Shown: in pieces, positions 57,087-64,000 of the stretch
Layout: the number at the start of each line of letters is the position of its first letter
Position numbering within the stretch: position 1 is the stretch's first letter
NCBI GenBank assembly: GCA_963700105.1
Contig: CAVOWL010000004.1
Coordinates: 1,488,001 to 1,552,000 of the forward strand
From: CAVUWL01 sp963700105
GTDB lineage: Bacteria; Actinomycetota; Thermoleophilia; Solirubrobacterales; 70-9
Direction: 5' to 3'
Length of the DNA stretch: 64,000 nucleotides
Notes under the pieces: generated by a model
The model's input: only the letters and a program-made list of their open reading frames with translations
The model's database searches: none
Told to the model about the DNA's origin: nothing
Position numbers and translations under genes: made by a program

Positions 57087-58283
57087 ATGAAGACCCATGC
57101 AGAGTATGAGGCGGCTTTCGAGGAGCTCGAGGCGCCATTTGCCTTTGTTGATCTCGATGCGATGTGGTCAAACGCGGCGGCAATGCTTGCCCGGGCAGGC
57201 TCCAAGCCTGTGCGGGTCGCCAGCAAGTCGGTGCGCTGCCGGGCGCTGTTGGAGATGATTCTGCGACGCGATGCGCGCTTGGCCGGACTGCTGACCTTCA
57301 CGCTGGCGGAGACTCTCTGGCTGTTTGAGCACGGATTCGACGACCTGCTCTTGGCCTATCCGACCGCCGACGTAGCTGCACTTAGGGCGCTGGCGCTGTG
57401 CTCGATCGGAAACCCCTCGCGCGCACCGATCGTCATGGTCGATTGCGCTGAGCATCTGGATCTGATCGAGTCGGTGCTCGGCCCGGGGGCTGCACCAATT
57501 CGCGTCTGCATCGATGTCGACGCCGGCTGGTGGGCTCTGGGCGGCAGGATCAAGTTCGGCCCCAAGCGCTCGCCACTCCATGACACCGATCAAGTCCTGG
57601 GGCTCGCGAGGGAGATCGCAAAGCGGCCCCAGCTCGATCTCGTTGCGCTGATGGCCTATGAGGGACAGATAGCTGGGGTCGCCGACCGGCCGAATGGAGA
57701 ACGTCTGCGAGGCGCTTTGATCCGCTTCATGCAGCGCCGCTCAACCACCGAGCTCGCCAAGCGCCGCGCCGCCATCGTCAGCGCCGTCGGAGAGATGGTC
57801 GAGCTTGAGATTGTCAACGGCGGGGGCACCGGAAGCCTTGAGCTAACCGCGTCTGAGGATGCAGTGACCGAGCTCAGCGCCGGCTCTGGCTTCTACGCGC
57901 CGACGCTCTTTGATCAATACAGCCGCTTCAGCCTCACCCCGGCCGCGGGATTCGCTCTGCCGGTGGTGCGAAAGCCAAGCGAGGAGGTGGCGACGGTGCT
58001 CGGCGGCGGCTACCTCGCCTCGGGGAATGGCAACCCCTCCAGATTGCCGACACCATGGCTGCCGCGAGGGCTCCGGCTTGACCCCGAGGAGGGGGCCGGG
58101 GAGGTCCAGACTCCCCTGCTCGGCAAGGCATCTGGCCAGCTGCAAATCGGCGACCGCGTCTACTTCCGCCACGCCAAGGCGGGTGAGCTGTGTGAGCATT
58201 TTGCCTCCCTTTTCCTGCTCGAAGGCGGCGCCGTCATCGACGAGGTCCCGACCTACCGCGGCGAGGGACAGACCTTCATTTAG
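57087..58283 (+). CDS. PLP-dependent fold-III enzyme (D-threonine aldolase/alanine racemase-like)
   Basis: The 398-residue protein begins with the TIM-barrel PLP domain of alanine-racemase-like enzymes: APFAFVDLDAMWSNAAAML, then VRVASKSVRC near residue 42-51 with the PLP-binding lysine. Later segments IDVDAGWWALGGR, LMAYEGQ and the IVNGGGTGSLE phosphate-binding loop (near 245) fit the D-threonine aldolase/D-serine dehydratase (DSD1) group, which also has the C-terminal metal-binding region HAKAGELCEHF with His and Cys. It probably acts on D-amino acids or beta-hydroxy amino acids. It converges with the FAD oxidase-like gene. Confidence 0.87.
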   Translation: MKTHAEYEAAFEELEAPFAFVDLDAMWSNAAAMLARAGSKPVRVASKSVRCRALLEMILRRDARLAGLLTFTLAETLWLFEHGFDDLLLAYPTADVAALRALALCSIGNPSRAPIVMVDCAEHLDLIESVLGPGAAPIRVCIDVDAGWWALGGRIKFGPKRSPLHDTDQVLGLAREIAKRPQLDLVALMAYEGQIAGVADRPNGERLRGALIRFMQRRSTTELAKRRAAIVSAVGEMVELEIVNGGGTGSLELTASEDAVTELSAGSGFYAPTLFDQYSRFSLTPAAGFALPVVRKPSEEVATVLGGGYLASGNGNPSRLPTPWLPRGLRLDPEEGAGEVQTPLLGKASGQLQIGDRVYFRHAKAGELCEHFASLFLLEGGAVIDEVPTYRGEGQTFI

Positions 58284-58333
58284 TGCAGGCGATTGGGGCA
58301 GTCCATCCCCAGCCCCGCAAGGACCGCATCAGA

Positions 58334-59650
58334 TCAGGGACCGAGAACGCGTTCTGCATAGGAGTTCGTGAAGGCGCGCAACGGGTCGAGTGCCTCGCGG
58401 GCGGCCTGGAACCGCTCCCAGCCGGGGTATCGAGGCGCGAGCGTAGCCGCCGTTTGGAAGTGGCGCTTGCCCCAGTGGGGACGGCCACCATAGCCATCCA
58501 TAATCTGCTCAACTGCTTCGAAATAGGGGCGCCACTTCATTCCCCGGTATTGATGAACGGCGATGTATGCCGTGTCACGCCCGTAGGCGGTGCTAAGCAA
58601 CGCATCGTCGGCGGCGGTAACTCGCACCTCGATTGGAAAGAAGACGGGGTAGCGATTGGCGCGCACCCACTCGATCACCTCAAGCGCTGCTGCTGGGCCA
58701 TGCTCACGGGGCACCCCGTACTCCATCTCGGTGAAGCGGACCCGCCGCTCGTTGGCAAAAATTCTGTCGCTGCGATCGGTTGCCCTGGAACCGGAAGCAC
58801 CTCGTGCCGCGAGTCGGGCGAGATGCGGGATCGTTCCCGGAAAATTCTTCCCGGTGGCCGCGAGCGCCTCCAACGCCCAGTTCTCCAAAACGACGTCGTT
58901 GAAATAAGCAGCGACCGAACCGCGGGGCCGGGGCGAGGCCTCGGTTTGATTGCGCTCCAATACCAAAGCGTATTCGGCGTATGGAAAGGTGAAGAACTCG
59001 TAATGATCGTTGGCGTCGGCGCGCTCCTGGAACGTATCGAGGACCTCTTTAAGTGGCCGCCGGGTGTCGACACGGTTCAGGGTAAATGCCGGCACACAAC
59101 GCAGGGTTACCGCTGAGATTGCGCCCAGTGCGCCGACCCCGACCCGAGCCGCCACCAGCAACTCCTCTGTCGAGCTGAGCTCACGGATGGTGCCATCGGA
59201 AAGAACCAGCTCGACCGCCTCAACCTGGGAGGAGATGTTGCGCCATTTGGCCCCCGTTCCGTGGGTGCCGGTCGAAATTGCCCCGGCAATCGTCTGGCGG
59301 TCGATGTCGCCGAGGTTCTCCATCGCCATCCCGAGTCGATTGAGATCCAGATTCAGGTCCGCGAGGACCGTTCCAGCCCCAACCTTGACCAACCCGGAGC
59401 CGGGGTCGGCGTCGATTAGGCCGCTCAAGGCATCGATCCCGATCAGGGTACCCTCGGTGAGTGCCGTCTCTGTGAAGGAGTGCCCGGAGCCGGCCACGCT
59501 GATCTTGCGTCCAGCCGCCGCCGCCCGCCCCACGCACTCGGCCAGCTGCTCAACAGAAAGTGGATTGAGGACCTCTTCCGGCTCACAGCGCTGATCGCCA
59601 GTCCAGTTACGCCACGGTCTGACGGCTCTGTTGCTGTCCCCGGCCGCCAT
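58334..59650 (-). CDS. FAD-linked aldonolactone/alditol oxidase-like protein
   Basis: The 438-residue protein has an N-terminal PP-loop FAD domain with VAGSGHSFTE near residue 52-61, where the His is the expected covalent FAD site in D-arabinono- and L-gulono-lactone oxidases, then GDIDRQTIAGAISTGTHGTG near 115-134. The C-terminal region with PVFFPIEVRVTAADD and GGRPHWGKRHF matches the aldonolactone/alditol oxidase family. It would oxidise sugar lactones or polyols, reducing oxygen or another acceptor. A TAGTCT box 7 nt before the ATG suggests a leaderless transcript. Confidence 0.9.
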   Translation of the reverse strand: MAAGDSNRAVRPWRNWTGDQRCEPEEVLNPLSVEQLAECVGRAAAAGRKISVAGSGHSFTETALTEGTLIGIDALSGLIDADPGSGLVKVGAGTVLADLNLDLNRLGMAMENLGDIDRQTIAGAISTGTHGTGAKWRNISSQVEAVELVLSDGTIRELSSTEELLVAARVGVGALGAISAVTLRCVPAFTLNRVDTRRPLKEVLDTFQERADANDHYEFFTFPYAEYALVLERNQTEASPRPRGSVAAYFNDVVLENWALEALAATGKNFPGTIPHLARLAARGASGSRATDRSDRIFANERRVRFTEMEYGVPREHGPAAALEVIEWVRANRYPVFFPIEVRVTAADDALLSTAYGRDTAYIAVHQYRGMKWRPYFEAVEQIMDGYGGRPHWGKRHFQTAATLAPRYPGWERFQAAREALDPLRAFTNSYAERVLGP

Positions 59651-59657
59651 AGATTGC

Positions 59658-59663
59658 AGACTA
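59658..59663 (-). promoter_or_regulatory. -10 box of the FAD oxidase-like gene
   Basis: On the minus strand TAGTCT ends 7 nt before the ATG at 59650. Confidence 0.5.
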
Positions 59664-59718
59664 GCTCGCCCTTGTCCACGACGATTTCGGGGAGGGAACC
59701 CGTGAGCTCGGGCTGAGA

Positions 59719-60891
59719 TTACTTAAGGCCCCGAGCCACCTCGAGCGAACTGGGAGACAGGGTCCGCCTTGCGTAGGCAGCTGTGGTGAGCATTAGTGTC
59801 GCGACCGCGAGGCAGGGAACTGTTATGTCGGTGAGGCTGGCTAGCCCTCCTCCCGCGAGTCCCCCGACCACCTGACCTGAAGCCCAAGCCATGTTCGACA
59901 ACCCGGCGGCAAAACCCTGGTGCAGACGGCTTCTCTCTGCCGACTCGGAGAGAATGGCAAGGGCCGGGGCAAAGCAGACGCCCGCCCCGAGGGAGGTCAC
60001 GATCAATCCCACGAAGACAATTCCGAGCGCCTGCGCGACGGCGATCATGACCATCGCAAAAGCGCATATGAGTAGCCCGAGGGTATAGGGGGCACGGCGC
60101 CCGACACGATCCGAGTAGCGACCAGCGACTGGGGACAAGCTTGCCTCAACTCCGGCGCCAACAATAAATCCACTCGCGATCGCAACATGGCCACCGCCCA
60201 GAGCGGCCATCCGTAGCGGTACCAGTACCTCAATCGCTCCGAACATAAGGGAGGGAACCGCGACAAAGGCGACTGCGGTCAGGATCTGGCGACTCCAGAT
60301 CGTTTCGACCACCTCGGTCAGATGTTGCTCCTCCTGTGCTCTCACCTCCGGTAAGCGAGAGGCTACGAGTGCGAGTGCGAGTGCGATCCCCATTACTGAC
60401 CCAAAGACCAACCTCGTGCCAATTTCGGCTGCGAGCGCGCCGAGCGCGGGGCCAAGCAAGGCCCCCGCAACGGCGGTCCCCAAAGCCGTCCCGATCACGG
60501 AGCCCCGCATGTGCTTCGGTGCGGTGGTGATCAGCCAGGTCAGCGCGCCCGACCAAATCAGCGCACCGGCTACCCCCTGTGTGAACCGCGCCAGATCAAG
60601 CAGGGCAATGTCATGGGCAAAGCCGAAGGCCAAGCTAGAAACGCCAAGGAGCAGCAACCCACCGATGACGCTACGGCGGGGACCAATCCGAGTCGCCGCA
60701 AGGCCGGCCGGCAGCGAGGCGACCAACGTGCCGGCTGCATAGGAAGCCGAAAGGATGCCCGCTTCGGCCTTGGTGAGACCGAATTCAGCTACATAATTCG
60801 GCAACAGAGGTGCTATCGCCGAGTAGAAGGTCACATCGAAGAAAACCATCGCCGAGGCGAGAATGAGTAGGCGGCGCATCGGCGCATCCAA
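59719..60891 (-). CDS. MFS transporter (12-helix)
   Basis: A 390-residue transporter with about twelve hydrophobic helices: the FFDVTFYSAIAPLLPNYVAEFGL first helix and GLAATRIGPRRSVIGG motif A near residue 62-76 indicate a drug- or metabolite-efflux type major facilitator. A central cytoplasmic loop separates six-helix halves. The TTG at 60891 or the ATG at 60879 is the start; neither has a clear ribosome site. Substrate unknown. It is divergent from tRNA-Ser. Confidence 0.88.
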   Translation of the reverse strand: MDAPMRRLLILASAMVFFDVTFYSAIAPLLPNYVAEFGLTKAEAGILSASYAAGTLVASLPAGLAATRIGPRRSVIGGLLLLGVSSLAFGFAHDIALLDLARFTQGVAGALIWSGALTWLITTAPKHMRGSVIGTALGTAVAGALLGPALGALAAEIGTRLVFGSVMGIALALALVASRLPEVRAQEEQHLTEVVETIWSRQILTAVAFVAVPSLMFGAIEVLVPLRMAALGGGHVAIASGFIVGAGVEASLSPVAGRYSDRVGRRAPYTLGLLICAFAMVMIAVAQALGIVFVGLIVTSLGAGVCFAPALAILSESAERSRLHQGFAAGLSNMAWASGQVVGGLAGGGLASLTDITVPCLAVATLMLTTAAYARRTLSPSSLEVARGLK

Positions 60892-60953
60892 TCATTAGCC
60901 AGGACCCTGGTCATAGCCCGCTGCGGCTAGCATCAATTTTCCTTCCTCGCTTC

Positions 60954-61042
60954 GGAGGGGTGGCAGAGCGGTTGAATGCGGCGGCCTTGAAAGCCGTTAG
61001 ATGCCTTCGGGTGTCTCGTGGGTTCGAATCCCACCCCCTCCG
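60954..61042 (+). tRNA. tRNA-Ser(UGA)
   Basis: Acceptor GGAGGGG/CCCCTCC, anticodon arm GCGGC CTTGAAA GCCGT with anticodon TGA, a long variable arm (TAGATGCCTTCGGGTGTC) and T arm GTGGG TTCGAAT CCCAC. Its last 12-13 bases are included in a tandem duplication. Confidence 0.93.
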
Positions 61043-61058
61043 CTCCACCCCCTCCGCT
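61031..61058. repeat. 14-bp tandem duplication of the tRNA-Ser 3' end
   Basis: CCACCCCCTCCGCT occurs at 61031-61044, where it is the 3' end of tRNA-Ser, and again at 61045-61058. Confidence 0.88.
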
Positions 61059-61589
61059 CTACGCCTAGGATTCCGCTTGGTAATGCGACCTCTCGGGCGG
61101 TGAGGGCGGATGGGCAAATTCTCAGGCTTGGTAATGCAGCGTCATAGAGGCGCTGTCTTTGTGTCCCGCGGTGTGTCCCGCGCCTTCCACCCCCACCCCT
61201 GGTTTCTCCCGCTTGCGATCGACCGGGCGGAACTGTCCAGCCGGGATTTTTCAATTTTCTGGGTTCGCGCCTTTACTCGTTAGGCACAGCAACTAGCGAG
61301 GCGATTCTCCGCTGAGGTTTTGGCGTCCCGGCAGATCGGGCACCGCGACGCGCGGTTTATGTGCATGAGATCAAGATTTCGAGCGGAAGGCTCGCCTGGC
61401 GGGCCAACAAGGAGCGCTACCCGAGGGGTGGACGACAGTCAACTATTCGTGCTGCTTGGGATCCCCGCGCGTAAACGCCCCGCCGAGGTCGCATGGGGCC
61501 GCGCCGCAGTCACATAGATGGGCCCAGCGCCGCTGGTCCCGGCCCGGTTGAGATAGGCCAAGCTTGAGTGGTCCTCATGTGAACCATCC
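61059..61589. other. Region downstream of tRNA-Ser, no gene recognised
   Basis: Contains short direct repeats: CTTGGTAATGC twice around 61076-61137, and GTGTCCCGCG at 61161-61170 and 61173-61182. No coding frame is convincing. The pattern may be a remnant of past insertions at the tRNA. Confidence 0.5.
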
Positions 61590-62192
61590 CTAGCCTTGGG
61601 CGCCGCCGGGTCCGGGCATATGGATCAAGTTCGCGCACTTCGCGCTAGCGGCTTTGAACTTCGGGTCTTCCTGGTTGACCTTGGACGAGTTGAAGACCGT
61701 ACCCTTGCCGGATAGGTTGGGTTCGGGAAGGTCGTATCCGTTCTTGCGCACGCAGGCGACGTATTCCGTCAGCGACTTACGAAACGTGGCGGAGTTGGCG
61801 TTGGGTGGGCCAGGTGGACGACCTTGACCAGCGGGGAATTTATTCATACCGCACTTTTCGAACGCTTCGCGCATCTTCGCGTTGGGTTTCCCTCCCGGAG
61901 CGCCGCCGCCGAAGTTAGGTGGGGCACCGGGGCTGGCTGGGGGTCCCCCACTCGCCCCGGGACTGGGCAATTCGACGCCGTGTTCTTTCAGGCATGCGAC
62001 GAGCTTCGGATTTTTGCTAGCAAACGGTGTCCCCCCCTTGCTGGCGAAACCACTTGTCGTAGTGGTACTCGAGCTTGTCGAGCCTCCGGAACTGCCGCAT
62101 CCGGCAAGCGCCAGCAGCGCGATGAGCGCGAGCAGACAAGCGCCGCCCAGCAGCACAGTCGGTTTTGGTTGTTGCTTCCCTTTGGTCTTCAT
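61590..62192 (-). CDS. Lipoprotein with Cys-rich motif region, unknown function
   Basis: A 200-residue lipoprotein: signal core ACLLALIALLALAGC with lipobox LAGC, then a Ser/Thr/Gly linker. Two related segments, KLVACLKEHGVELPSP and YVACVRKNGYDLPEPN, each followed by an FKAASAKC or FEKCGMN element, form a duplicated motif with paired Cys. This type of protein often accompanies MacB-type ABC systems in actinobacteria, from recollection. AGAGGAGG lies 5 nt before the ATG. It is last of three same-strand genes after the ABC permease. Confidence 0.75.
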   Translation of the reverse strand: MKTKGKQQPKPTVLLGGACLLALIALLALAGCGSSGGSTSSSTTTTSGFASKGGTPFASKNPKLVACLKEHGVELPSPGASGGPPASPGAPPNFGGGAPGGKPNAKMREAFEKCGMNKFPAGQGRPPGPPNANSATFRKSLTEYVACVRKNGYDLPEPNLSGKGTVFNSSKVNQEDPKFKAASAKCANLIHMPGPGGAQG

Positions 62193-62244
62193 CCTAGCCT
62201 CCTCTCTTTCTATTTCTAGGAGTCGTTACGAGCCTTTGCCCGTG

Positions 62245-62955
62245 TTATTTGCCGAACAGCGATTCGACCGCACTGGTGCTGCCAGTCGTGCTATGGGTAC
62301 CAGCGCCTGCGCCGCTGCTGAGGATGGAACTCAGGCCGGCACCTTCCACACCCTTGGCCGTTGCGCTGATCGAGCTCGCGGTCACCTTGGAGCCGTGGCG
62401 GGAGCCCTGCACAACGACGGTGTCTCCGGGGTGGATCGCGTTCGCTTCGGCTTTGGAGGTGCGGGTCACGGTCGAGCCCGCTTCGGCCCTAACTGCGAGA
62501 ACGCCGCCTTCAGAGTCCTTCACGTAGAGCGTCTTGCCGCTAACGCTCGTGACGGTGCCAGTTACGGCCGGACCTTTGCTGGAGCCGCCTGGCACCGGGA
62601 ATCCGGAGCTCGAACCTCCGGCCCCGCCTTTGCCGCTCAGCGCGGAAGGAAACCCACCTCCGCCGAACGGGGACGCAGCCGAGGACCCGCCCTCGCCGCT
62701 GCCCTTCTGGGCCAGAACCCCCCCTAGGAAACCAAGGGTTGCGATCAAGAGCCCGATCAACCCCATCGGCAGAGGGCGCAGGAGGCGGTTGGGGGGGCGC
62801 GGCGACAGCTCCTCCTCGTCGCGCTCGTTCCAGCCATCCTCCGCTGGCTCACCCCAGTCGCGCCCGTCGGAGTCCTGCGGGGCGGGTGAGTGGCGGTCGA
62901 TGACGCCGGTCGGCTGCTCGTCGTCTCGCTGTGGAATGTCGGTGTGCTCAATCAA
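62245..62955 (-). CDS. Membrane-anchored DUF5666/OB-like periplasmic protein
   Basis: A 236-residue protein with an acidic cytoplasmic N-terminus (about 60 residues), one membrane helix (LPMGLIGLLIATLGFLGGVL, about 63-82), a Gly/Ser-rich linker and an extracytoplasmic OB-like strand set (AVTGTVTSVSGKTLYVKDSEGG and HPGDTVVVQGSR) as in DUF5666-type proteins. The TTG start overlaps the permease stop by 8 bp, so it is coupled to it. It may be the adaptor or substrate-binding partner of the ABC transporter. Confidence 0.75.
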   Translation of the reverse strand: MIEHTDIPQRDDEQPTGVIDRHSPAPQDSDGRDWGEPAEDGWNERDEEELSPRPPNRLLRPLPMGLIGLLIATLGFLGGVLAQKGSGEGGSSAASPFGGGGFPSALSGKGGAGGSSSGFPVPGGSSKGPAVTGTVTSVSGKTLYVKDSEGGVLAVRAEAGSTVTRTSKAEANAIHPGDTVVVQGSRHGSKVTASSISATAKGVEGAGLSSILSSGAGAGTHSTTGSTSAVESLFGK

Positions 62956-64000
62956 ATCTCAGTGCCTCGATCGGTCGTAGGCGGGAGGCCCGCATTGCTG
63001 GATAGGTGCCAAAGAAGAGGCCGGAGCCAAGGGAGGCGGCCGCGGCGAGGGCGATCGAGTAGGGCGCTACGGCCGGCTGCACGCCGGCGATCTTGAAGCG
63101 GCTGGCGAGAAGGCCGACGAGGATGCCAAACAGCCCGCCAATCGCAGAGACGAGGAGGGCCTCCGTCAGGAACTGGGCAAGGATGTCCGTCCGCCTGGCG
63201 CCGATCGCCTTGCGGATGCCGATCTCCCGGGTGCGCTCGGTGACGCTGACCAGCATGATGTTCATCACCCCAATCCCGCCTACCAGCAGCGAGATCGCCG
63301 CCACCCAAGCGAGCAGGGTCGTGAACACCCCTTCGCTGGAGCTTGAGGCTTCGATGATCGAGCCCTGGTTGATCACCGAAAAGCCTGAGTTCGACGGTTC
63401 GGTGATGTGGTTGCGCTGGTCGATGATCGTCGTGATCTCCGATTCGGCTGCGCCCACCGCTTCCTTGCTCAGCGCCTGCACGGTGATTGAGCTGAGGTCA
63501 CCGTATCCGGCGAGGGTGTCTCGGACCGCGGTGATCGGCGCGATCACGATGTCGTCCTGGCTCTGGGTTCCGCTGGAGCCCTTGGGCTTGGTGACCCCGA
63601 TCACCTGGAAGTTGATGCCATTGGCCTGGATCGTCTTGCCCACCGGGCTCTGGCCGGGGAACAGCTCGGAGGCGACTTCGGGGCCGATCACTGCGACCCG
63701 AGAGCGTTCCTTCACGTCGGCTTGCGTGATGAAGGTGCCCGATTCGACCTGGTAGTTGCGAGCGCTCCCGTAGGAGGGAGTGGTGCCGATGAATTCCAAT
63801 GGTTCATAGCTGGAATCGCCGTAGATCAGGGTCGCGCCGCTGACTTTTATCACCGGTGAGGTGCTCTTGATCTGCGGCGCCTTCGCCTTGTCGTTAAGGG
63901 CCTTGACGTCTTCTTCGGTAAAGGAGACCGAAACCGAGCTGGAGCCGGCGCTGACCGCGCCGGGCTGGCCGATCACTGTCAGGGTGTTTGATCCCAGCGC
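62948..64000 (-). CDS. MacB-like ABC transporter permease, 5' end outside window
   Basis: The frame is open to the right edge of the window, so only the C-terminal 350 residues are seen. They contain the extracytoplasmic MacB periplasmic-core domain (YQVESGTFITQADVKERSRVAVIG and GKTIQANGINFQVIG), followed by the FtsX domain with three helices and the SVTERTREIGIRKAIGARRTDIL signature and the last helix segment SAIGGLFGILVGLL. MacB-type permeases couple an ATPase to an outer partner; no ATPase is inside the window. It is followed by the DUF5666-like and lipoprotein genes as one operon. Confidence 0.92.
   Translation of the reverse strand, partial: ALGSNTLTVIGQPGAVSAGSSSVSVSFTEEDVKALNDKAKAPQIKSTSPVIKVSGATLIYGDSSYEPLEFIGTTPSYGSARNYQVESGTFITQADVKERSRVAVIGPEVASELFPGQSPVGKTIQANGINFQVIGVTKPKGSSGTQSQDDIVIAPITAVRDTLAGYGDLSSITVQALSKEAVGAAESEITTIIDQRNHITEPSNSGFSVINQGSIIEASSSSEGVFTTLLAWVAAISLLVGGIGVMNIMLVSVTERTREIGIRKAIGARRTDILAQFLTEALLVSAIGGLFGILVGLLASRFKIAGVQPAVAPYSIALAAAASLGSGLFFGTYPAMRASRLRPIEALRFD

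Noticed and set aside
60911..61254. Open frames across tRNA-Ser with products containing a GGIRTHE-like or WDSNPR-like segment
   Set aside because: These are the known artefact of translating serine tRNA genes in antisense; not genes.
1..64000. CRISPR arrays, insertion sequences, riboswitches, rRNA genes and replication origins
   Set aside because: No regularly spaced repeats, transposase genes with terminal inverted repeats, recognisable riboswitch folds, rRNA segments or DnaA-box clusters were seen.

Overview
The window is a clearly high-GC bacterial chromosome segment with dense genes, many 4-bp start/stop overlaps, GTG and TTG starts, and a recurring TANNNT box placed 6-12 nt before a start codon where no Shine-Dalgarno is seen, i.e. 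apparently leaderless transcripts. Together with the gene families (F420-reductase-like NAD(P) proteins, actinobacterial-type transaldolase, P450, PadR, CsbD) this points to an actinobacterium, by inference a member of the Thermoleophilia/Solirubrobacterales. The lineage is an inference; no rRNA is present.

Layout. 1-3.0 kb: end of a polytopic GT-C-like membrane protein and an acyl desaturase, which is divergent from a cyclopropane-fatty-acid synthase (3.1-4.3 kb). 4.3-13.8 kb: a HAD phosphatase and almost the whole pentose phosphate pathway in one block: tkt-tal-pgi on the minus strand, divergent rpiA, then pgl-gnd on the minus strand, divergent zwf. The gnd product is the short, probably NAD-type form. 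13.9-15.5 kb: recQ without a winged-helix domain. 15.5-20.9 kb: two paralogous GT39-like membrane glycosyltransferases around a secreted GH26-like hydrolase, plus a membrane-anchored PQQ-type beta-propeller, probably cell-surface glycan functions. 21-32 kb: mixed housekeeping (SRPBCC protein, MBL hydrolase, aldo/keto reductase, a Vps62-like/membrane fusion, phosphodiester glycosidase-like protein, metallophosphoesterase, DHA2 exporter, F420-reductase-like protein, secreted proteins including a trypsin-like protease).

33.2-38.7 kb: a translationally coupled trio, GT4 glycosyltransferase, MurF-like ligase and a MurD/MurE-hybrid ligase, followed by an antisense GNAT acetyltransferase and an M50 metalloprotease. 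This is not a normal dcw cluster and may make a dedicated peptide-bearing glycoconjugate. 38.9-45.5 kb: CsbD protein, secreted proteins including a phospholipase C-like phosphoesterase, a PadR regulator divergent from an FAD monooxygenase with a perfect palindromic operator, and a second F420-reductase-like protein.

45.57-52.43 kb: an integrated element of about 6.9 kb. A 40-bp perfect direct repeat starts exactly at the anticodon loop of an intact tRNA-Arg(ACG) and recurs at 52391-52430. The element carries a DUF5677-like gene, an AbiEi/AbiEii-like toxin-antitoxin pair, a tyrosine integrase with a one-base frameshift, and an ASCH protein overlapping a PIN-GNAT-ASCH-like fusion: a compact set of defence/RNA-metabolism cargo. 

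52.9-64 kb: a 50-aa protein, pyruvate kinase, a YkuD L,D-transpeptidase lipoprotein, a P450, tRNA-Ser(GCU), a PLP fold-III enzyme, an aldonolactone-oxidase-like flavoprotein, an MFS transporter, tRNA-Ser(UGA) with a duplicated 3' end, and a MacB-like ABC permease operon that runs off the right edge.
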